DNA of 9,348 bases from Chloroflexota bacterium (GTDB taxonomy: Bacteria > Chloroflexota > Anaerolineae > J102): assembly GCA_024276255.1 (NCBI GenBank), contig JAJRXO010000547.1, forward strand, positions 1-9,348, written 5' to 3'. Positions 6,743 through 9,348 of this stretch are shown in pieces. Position 1 is the stretch's first letter, and each line of letters opens with the position of its first letter. Both the position numbers and the translations under genes were made by a program. The notes below the pieces were generated by a model. It searched no databases. It had not been told where the DNA came from and saw only the letters and a list, made by a program, of their open reading frames with translations.

Positions 6743-6776
6743 CTCTGATATACTAGCGATCGGTCGACCACGAACG

Positions 6777-6893
6777 ATGAACTCGCTGCAAGACCTGCGC
6801 TTGCCCGGAAATGAGGGAAACGGTTTTTGCATGTCCTCTCTTCCTCATTTCCCTTTCTTGCTTCCGGTTTTCCCGCCTGTCCTTATCCATTAG
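6777..6893 (+). CDS. Candidate 38-residue leader ORF, weak
   Basis: ATG at 6777 opens a frame of 38 codons ending at TAG 6891-6893, starting MNSLQDLRLPGNEG and ending in a Pro/Phe/Leu-rich tail (FPFLLPVFPPVLIH). It lies in the transcribed leader of the importer operon, but no Shine-Dalgarno precedes the ATG and the frame contains the inverted repeat 6807-6852. I list it only as a possible upstream ORF; no homology or domain is recognised. Confidence 0.15.
   Translation: MNSLQDLRLPGNEGNGFCMSSLPHFPFLLPVFPPVLIH
6807..6852. repeat. Inverted repeat in the importer leader
   Basis: GGAAATGAGG (6807-6816) pairs perfectly with CCTCATTTCC (6843-6852) across 26 bases; a G-T and an A-T pair extend it inward. 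A second TTTTCCC copy at about 6868-6874 could compete for GGGAAA (6815-6820), so the leader RNA might adopt alternative folds. No T-run follows the stem. Confidence 0.5.
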
Positions 6894-6897
6894 CACA

Positions 6898-6911
6898 CGA
6901 AACATGTTTCG
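6898..6911. promoter_or_regulatory. Perfect 14-bp palindrome, candidate operator
   Basis: CGAAACATGTTTCG is perfectly self-complementary with no central spacer, the form of many dimeric-repressor operators. It lies about 160 bases downstream of the importer promoter and 187 bases before the ABC gene. The GAAAC/GTTTC half-sites resemble those of some LacI-family operators, and CGAA/TTCG arms occur in some LexA boxes, but it matches neither consensus exactly. The regulator is unknown. Confidence 0.4.
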
Positions 6912-6970
6912 CCTCAGATTGATGACAGGAAAGACGGGGACGAGCGCGGAAAACGCAGATTGATTCTGAA

Positions 6971-6980
6971 AAGGAGGTGA
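6971..6980 (+). promoter_or_regulatory. Isolated full-strength Shine-Dalgarno sequence
   Basis: AAGGAGGTGA matches the complement of the usual 16S rRNA 3' end over ten bases, stronger than any other ribosome-binding site in the window. No ATG, GTG or TTG lies at normal spacing downstream. The nearest options are CTG 6982, 4 bases after the GGAGG core (33 codons, stop TAG 7081-7083 inside the next ribosome-binding site), and TTG 6992, 14 bases after it (33 codons, stop TGA 7091-7093 overlapping the binding-protein ATG). Confidence 0.55.
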
Positions 6981-6981
6981 C

Positions 6982-7083
6982 CTGTACGCCTTTGAAACAA
7001 TTGCAAATTCCCTGGATGGTTCGCTGTCCGAGCCATCGCTGCAACAAACTCTCTCGACCCTCTCTCTCACTACCGTCATTTAG
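6982..7083 (+). CDS. Possible non-ATG leader peptide of the importer operon
   Basis: A 33-codon frame begins with CTG directly after the isolated Shine-Dalgarno and reads YAFETIANSLDGSLSEPS, then a Leu/Thr/Ser-rich tail, to TAG at 7081-7083. Its stop sits within the TAGGAGG that forms the ribosome-binding site of the solute-binding gene, so translation here could be coupled to the next gene. The weaknesses are the rare CTG start and the lack of any recognised family. The competing TTG frame (6992-7093) starts MKQLQIPWMVRC and is equally unproven. Confidence 0.15.
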   Translation: MYAFETIANSLDGSLSEPSLQQTLSTLSLTTVI

Positions 7084-7087
7084 GAGG
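7082..7087 (+). promoter_or_regulatory. Ribosome-binding site deciding the importer-gene start
   Basis: AGGAGG is followed by two successive ATG codons. The first (7090) is only 2 bases away and the second (7093) is 5 bases away, so the second is the better start. Confidence 0.75.
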
Positions 7088-7092
7088 CTATG

Positions 7093-8820
7093 ATGGATAA
7101 ACCAAAGGCAGACAAGAAGAAGATGGAGGCAGTTCACCCCTACATTCCGGTTGCCTACGAGCAACTGGAAAAGGGGCGCATCAGTCGCCGCCAATTTCTG
7201 AGATTGGCAACATTACTGGGTATGTCGGCAGGGGCAGCGACGTTTGTTGCTGCTTGCGCCAGCGGATCGGGCGGAGGCGCCGCCACCACTGCCCCGGCGA
7301 CCACCGCGCCCACAACCGCACCGCCGACAACTGCGCCAACCGCCGAGCCCACCGGTGGCGTCAAGCGGGGAGGCACCTGGACCGCCTCGATGAAATTACA
7401 GTTGCTGGATCACCCCGCTCGCCTGTCATGGGTCGAAGGCGCCAATATCGTGCGCCAGACCAATGAATATCTCACCGAGACCGGCCCCGACAACATCACC
7501 CGACCCTATCTGCTGGAACGTTGGGAAGCCAGTGAAGATGTCAAAACCTGGGACCTGTATCTCAGGAAGGGCGTCAAATTCAACAATGGCGACGAGTTGA
7601 CCGCCGACGATGTGATGTTCACTTTTGGTGAGTGGCTCAACCCTGATGTGGGTTCCTCCATGCTGGGCCTGCTTTCCTATCTGGATGGCATGCAGAGCGT
7701 GGAAAAGGTTGACGACTACCACATCCGCCTGCACCTCACATCGGGCAACATCGGTGTACCCGAACACCTCTTCCACTATCCGGCCGTCATCCTGCACCGC
7801 AGCTTCGAGGGTGATATCATCAAGCAGCCCATTGGCACCGGCGCCTGGACTCTGGAGGAATATGCCGAAGGCGAGCGCGCCCGGTTCAAACGTCGCGCAG
7901 ACTACTGGCAGACGGGCGCCGATGGCAAACCACTCCCCTATCTGGACGAACTGGTCTTTGTCTCCACCGACAAGGATGCCGGTGTGGCGGCGTTGCAATC
8001 CGGCCAGGTCGACTCTCTGTACGATCCGCGGCCGGCCGACTTCCTGGCCCTCAAGGATCTCGACTTCCTCACCGTTTATCCCGTGGCCACTGCCCAGGCG
8101 CTGATCCTGCGCATGCGCGTGGACCTGGAACCGTGGGACGACAACCGCGTGCGCACGGCGCTGAAACTGTGCCAGGACCGCGCCAAGATCTTGCAGCTCA
8201 GCTACTTCGGTGAAGGCGTACTCTCCATTGACGCCCACATGTCGCCCGTGCATCCCGAATACTGCGTAAAACCCATCCCCGAGTATCAGCCCGACAAGGC
8301 CAAGGCTCTGTTGGAAGAATATGCCAAGGAAAAGGGCATCGATCTGCCGCTCAAGGTCACTCTCTCCACCAAGAACGACCAGAACGAGCCCGACATCGCC
8401 GCCGCTCTGAAAGAGCTGGCTGCACCGGCCGGTTTCGACATCACCCTCGATATCACCGAACCCGGTGGCTACTGGGATCGCTGGACCGAGGTACCGCTGG
8501 GCATTACCTCGTGGACCCACCGCCCGCTGGCGACCATGGTGCTGCCGTTGGCCTACACCAAAGAATCCATCGGCGCCTGGAACGAAACCCGCTGGTATGA
8601 CGACGAATTCACCAAGCTGCTGCGCCAGGCAGAAGCCACCCTTGATGTGGAAGCTCGCCGCAGCATCATGTGCACGATGGAAGACATCATGCAGGATCGT
8701 GGCCCCATCGGCAACAGCTATTGGAAGAATGTGTGGACCATCATGCGTTCCGAATTCAAGAACGTGAAGGCCCATCCCACTGCCTACTATCTCATGAACG
8801 ACGTCTGGAAAGACGCCTGA
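7093..8820 (+). CDS. ABC transporter solute-binding lipoprotein, family 5 (peptide/oligosaccharide type)
   Basis: The 575-residue protein is the extracytoplasmic receptor of a family-5 (SBP_bac_5) importer. Numbered from ATG 7093, a charged N-region leads to a twin-arginine motif SRRQFLR (Arg32-Arg33), a hydrophobic segment, and a lipobox ending VAAC (Cys55), so export by Tat and lipid anchoring are likely. Residues 56-87 form a Gly/Thr/Pro/Ala-rich linker made of TTAP-like units. The binding fold follows: LYLRKGVKFNNGDELTADDV and PIGTGAWTLEEY are the family's hallmark segments, and PEYQPDKAKALLEEYA belongs to the second lobe. Its neighbours are a strong promoter with a long leader upstream, and hairpins and a DppB-like permease downstream. 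Family-5 receptors mostly bind oligopeptides, but several bind oligosaccharides; the divergent alpha-glucosidase makes a sugar ligand worth considering. A 14-residue or longer N-region before the Tat motif is longer than usual. Confidence 0.93.
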   Translation: MDKPKADKKKMEAVHPYIPVAYEQLEKGRISRRQFLRLATLLGMSAGAATFVAACASGSGGGAATTAPATTAPTTAPPTTAPTAEPTGGVKRGGTWTASMKLQLLDHPARLSWVEGANIVRQTNEYLTETGPDNITRPYLLERWEASEDVKTWDLYLRKGVKFNNGDELTADDVMFTFGEWLNPDVGSSMLGLLSYLDGMQSVEKVDDYHIRLHLTSGNIGVPEHLFHYPAVILHRSFEGDIIKQPIGTGAWTLEEYAEGERARFKRRADYWQTGADGKPLPYLDELVFVSTDKDAGVAALQSGQVDSLYDPRPADFLALKDLDFLTVYPVATAQALILRMRVDLEPWDDNRVRTALKLCQDRAKILQLSYFGEGVLSIDAHMSPVHPEYCVKPIPEYQPDKAKALLEEYAKEKGIDLPLKVTLSTKNDQNEPDIAAALKELAAPAGFDITLDITEPGGYWDRWTEVPLGITSWTHRPLATMVLPLAYTKESIGAWNETRWYDDEFTKLLRQAEATLDVEARRSIMCTMEDIMQDRGPIGNSYWKNVWTIMRSEFKNVKAHPTAYYLMNDVWKDA

Positions 8821-8838
8821 TCCAACCTGATGACAGGT

Positions 8839-8869
8839 GGAGAGCAAAGGTCCATGGCCTTTGCTCTCC
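8839..8869. terminator. 12-bp hairpin after the binding-protein gene (attenuator/mRNA-stability type)
   Basis: GGAGAGCAAAGG (8839-8850) pairs perfectly with CCTTTGCTCTCC (8858-8869) around a 7-base loop, 18 bases after the stop codon. No U-run follows, so it is not a full intrinsic terminator. Stems in this position between a binding-protein gene and its permease are known to protect the upstream mRNA and allow more receptor than permease; that role is inferred here. Confidence 0.65.
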
Positions 8870-8876
8870 TGTTGGG

Positions 8877-8894
8877 GTCAAAACGGGGTTTGAC
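8877..8894. repeat. Second small hairpin before the permease gene
   Basis: GTCAAA (8877-8882) pairs with TTTGAC (8889-8894) around a 6-base loop. It follows the larger stem by 7 bases and could stack with it. The right arm is part of a TTGACA that looks like a -35 box, but no good -10 follows at proper spacing. Confidence 0.35.
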
Positions 8895-8914
8895 AAACGA
8901 AACGGCTTTCTACT

Positions 8915-8920
8915 AGGGAG
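8915..8920 (+). promoter_or_regulatory. Ribosome-binding site of the permease gene
   Basis: AGGGAG lies 6 bases before ATG 8927, a normal spacing, and fixes the start of the permease. Confidence 0.65.
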
Positions 8921-8926
8921 TTCCTT

Positions 8927-9348
8927 ATGGCACGATTCATCATTCGCAGTCTCATCTCTACCATCATCACCATGTTGCTGGTCTCAATGGCCCTTTTCCT
9001 GTTATTGGAGGTGGCCAGCGGTGATGTCACTGTAAAAATCCTGGGTATCGAATCGACCCCGGAACAACGAGCCTCGTATCGCGCCCAGCTGGGCCTGGAC
9101 GCCCCCGCGTATGAGCGTTATCTCGACTGGCTGATCGGCAACGACTTTCGTGCCCGCAAGCTGGTGGGCTATCCCCTTGTGACCATCAAAAACGAGCAGA
9201 CCAACGAGGCCGAATGGTGGGCCGATGTAAATGGTCAGCTCAAGCGATGGAAGATGGAAAATGGCAGACTGATCGAGTTGCGACGGCAACCGGACGGTTC
9301 CGCCAGCAAACACCTGGTCTCCGTCAACTGGCAGGTGAATGAAAAGGG
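8927..9348 (+). CDS. ABC transporter permease, DppB/OppB-like (N-terminal part, cut by window end)
   Basis: Only the first 140 codons are present and no stop is reached. The start MARFIIRSLISTIITMLLVS with one transmembrane helix (about residues 9-27) and the following GDVTVKILG, TPEQRASYRAQLGLDAP and RYLDWL are characteristic of the first permease of family-5 importers (DppB/OppB type), an inner-membrane channel subunit. ASGD stands where APGD is usual. After RYLDWL the normal permease soon enters helix 2, whereas here at least 65 hydrophilic residues follow (EAEWWADVNGQLKRWKMENG and onward), so an additional extracytoplasmic domain is inserted. The gene lies 106 bp after the binding-protein gene and has its own ribosome-binding site; the second permease and ATPase genes are expected beyond the window. 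Confidence 0.88.
   Translation, partial: MARFIIRSLISTIITMLLVSMALFLLLEVASGDVTVKILGIESTPEQRASYRAQLGLDAPAYERYLDWLIGNDFRARKLVGYPLVTIKNEQTNEAEWWADVNGQLKRWKMENGRLIELRRQPDGSASKHLVSVNWQVNEK

Larger units (their letters stand above)
6556..7092. other. Divergent intergenic region between GH31 and the importer operon
   Basis: The region of 537 bp holds no ordinary gene. Its left part (6556-6710) shows nothing I can assign with confidence: TACAAT-like boxes on the minus strand lack a well-spaced -35 partner for the GH31 gene. The right part carries the plus-strand promoter, then a leader of about 340 bases with an inverted repeat (6807-6852), a palindrome (6898-6911), two short candidate reading frames and an isolated strong Shine-Dalgarno (6971-6980), before the binding-protein start. 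Confidence 0.7.

Noticed and set aside
7290..7360. Tandem repeat in the binding-protein gene as a genetic element
   Set aside because: The TTAP-type units encode a flexible linker after the lipidated cysteine, common in such lipoproteins; the DNA units are too degenerate for a mobile or CRISPR-like repeat.
7426..8847. A 473-codon minus-strand open frame antisense to the solute-binding gene
   Set aside because: The plus strand carries a complete family-5 receptor with signal and lipobox. The antisense frame is open because of the biased third codon positions of the real gene.
8890..8916. TTGACA with TACTAG as a separate promoter for the permease
   Set aside because: The spacing is only 15 bases, the -10 is poor, and the start point would fall within the ribosome-binding site.
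1..9348. CRISPR array, tRNA, rRNA, transposon ends or defence system
   Set aside because: No regularly spaced direct repeats, cloverleaf, rRNA core sequence, transposase or defence-type domain was seen on either strand.

Overview
The window looks like chromosomal DNA of a moderately GC-rich bacterium, most probably a Chloroflexota member of the Anaerolineae/Caldilineae type. This is an inference from gene style. The solute-binding lipoprotein combines a twin-arginine signal, a lipobox and a Thr/Pro/Ala-rich linker. The DppB-like permease carries a long hydrophilic insert. The ferredoxin and the E1-like enzyme have the architecture I associate with this group. No rRNA, tRNA, CRISPR array, insertion sequence or phage gene is visible.

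Layout. Bases 1-394 hold no credible gene, but contain a strong nested inverted repeat (107-183) and a small dyad beside a TATAAT box. A plus-strand promoter (395-424) leads to a MoaD/ThiS-like sulfur-carrier gene (482-700). It converges with, and overlaps by 14 bp, a minus-strand cluster read as GT9 glycosyltransferase (3486-2278), ThiF/MoeB-like adenylyltransferase (2270-1191) and Nudix hydrolase (1163-687). The carrier ends in Gly-Gly and the E1-like enzyme is the type that adenylates such tails, so the two are probably partners although they lie on opposite strands.

Upstream of the GT9 gene on the minus strand are an imperfect long inverted repeat (3494-3578), a ferredoxin gene (3970-3623) with an excellent ribosome-binding site, and a large GH31 alpha-glucosidase gene (6555-4093). 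The ferredoxin has clostridial cysteine spacing, but Asp replaces the second cysteine of the first motif, as in the well-known Pyrococcus furiosus ferredoxin.

An intergenic region of 537 bp (6556-7092) separates the GH31 gene from a divergent plus-strand ABC-importer operon. It holds a good sigma70-type promoter (6715-6742), a long leader with an inverted repeat, a perfect 14-bp palindrome (6898-6911) and an unusually strong Shine-Dalgarno sequence not attached to any ordinary start codon. The importer operon starts with a family-5 solute-binding lipoprotein (7093-8820). Two hairpins follow (8839-8894), then the first permease gene, cut off by the window end (8927-9348). Divergence from an alpha-glucosidase raises the possibility that this 'peptide-type' importer brings in oligosaccharides.

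Most of the window is ordinary metabolic and transport content. The points most worth a second look are the leader of the importer operon, the split carrier/E1 pair, the Asp-substituted ferredoxin and the repeat at the left edge.
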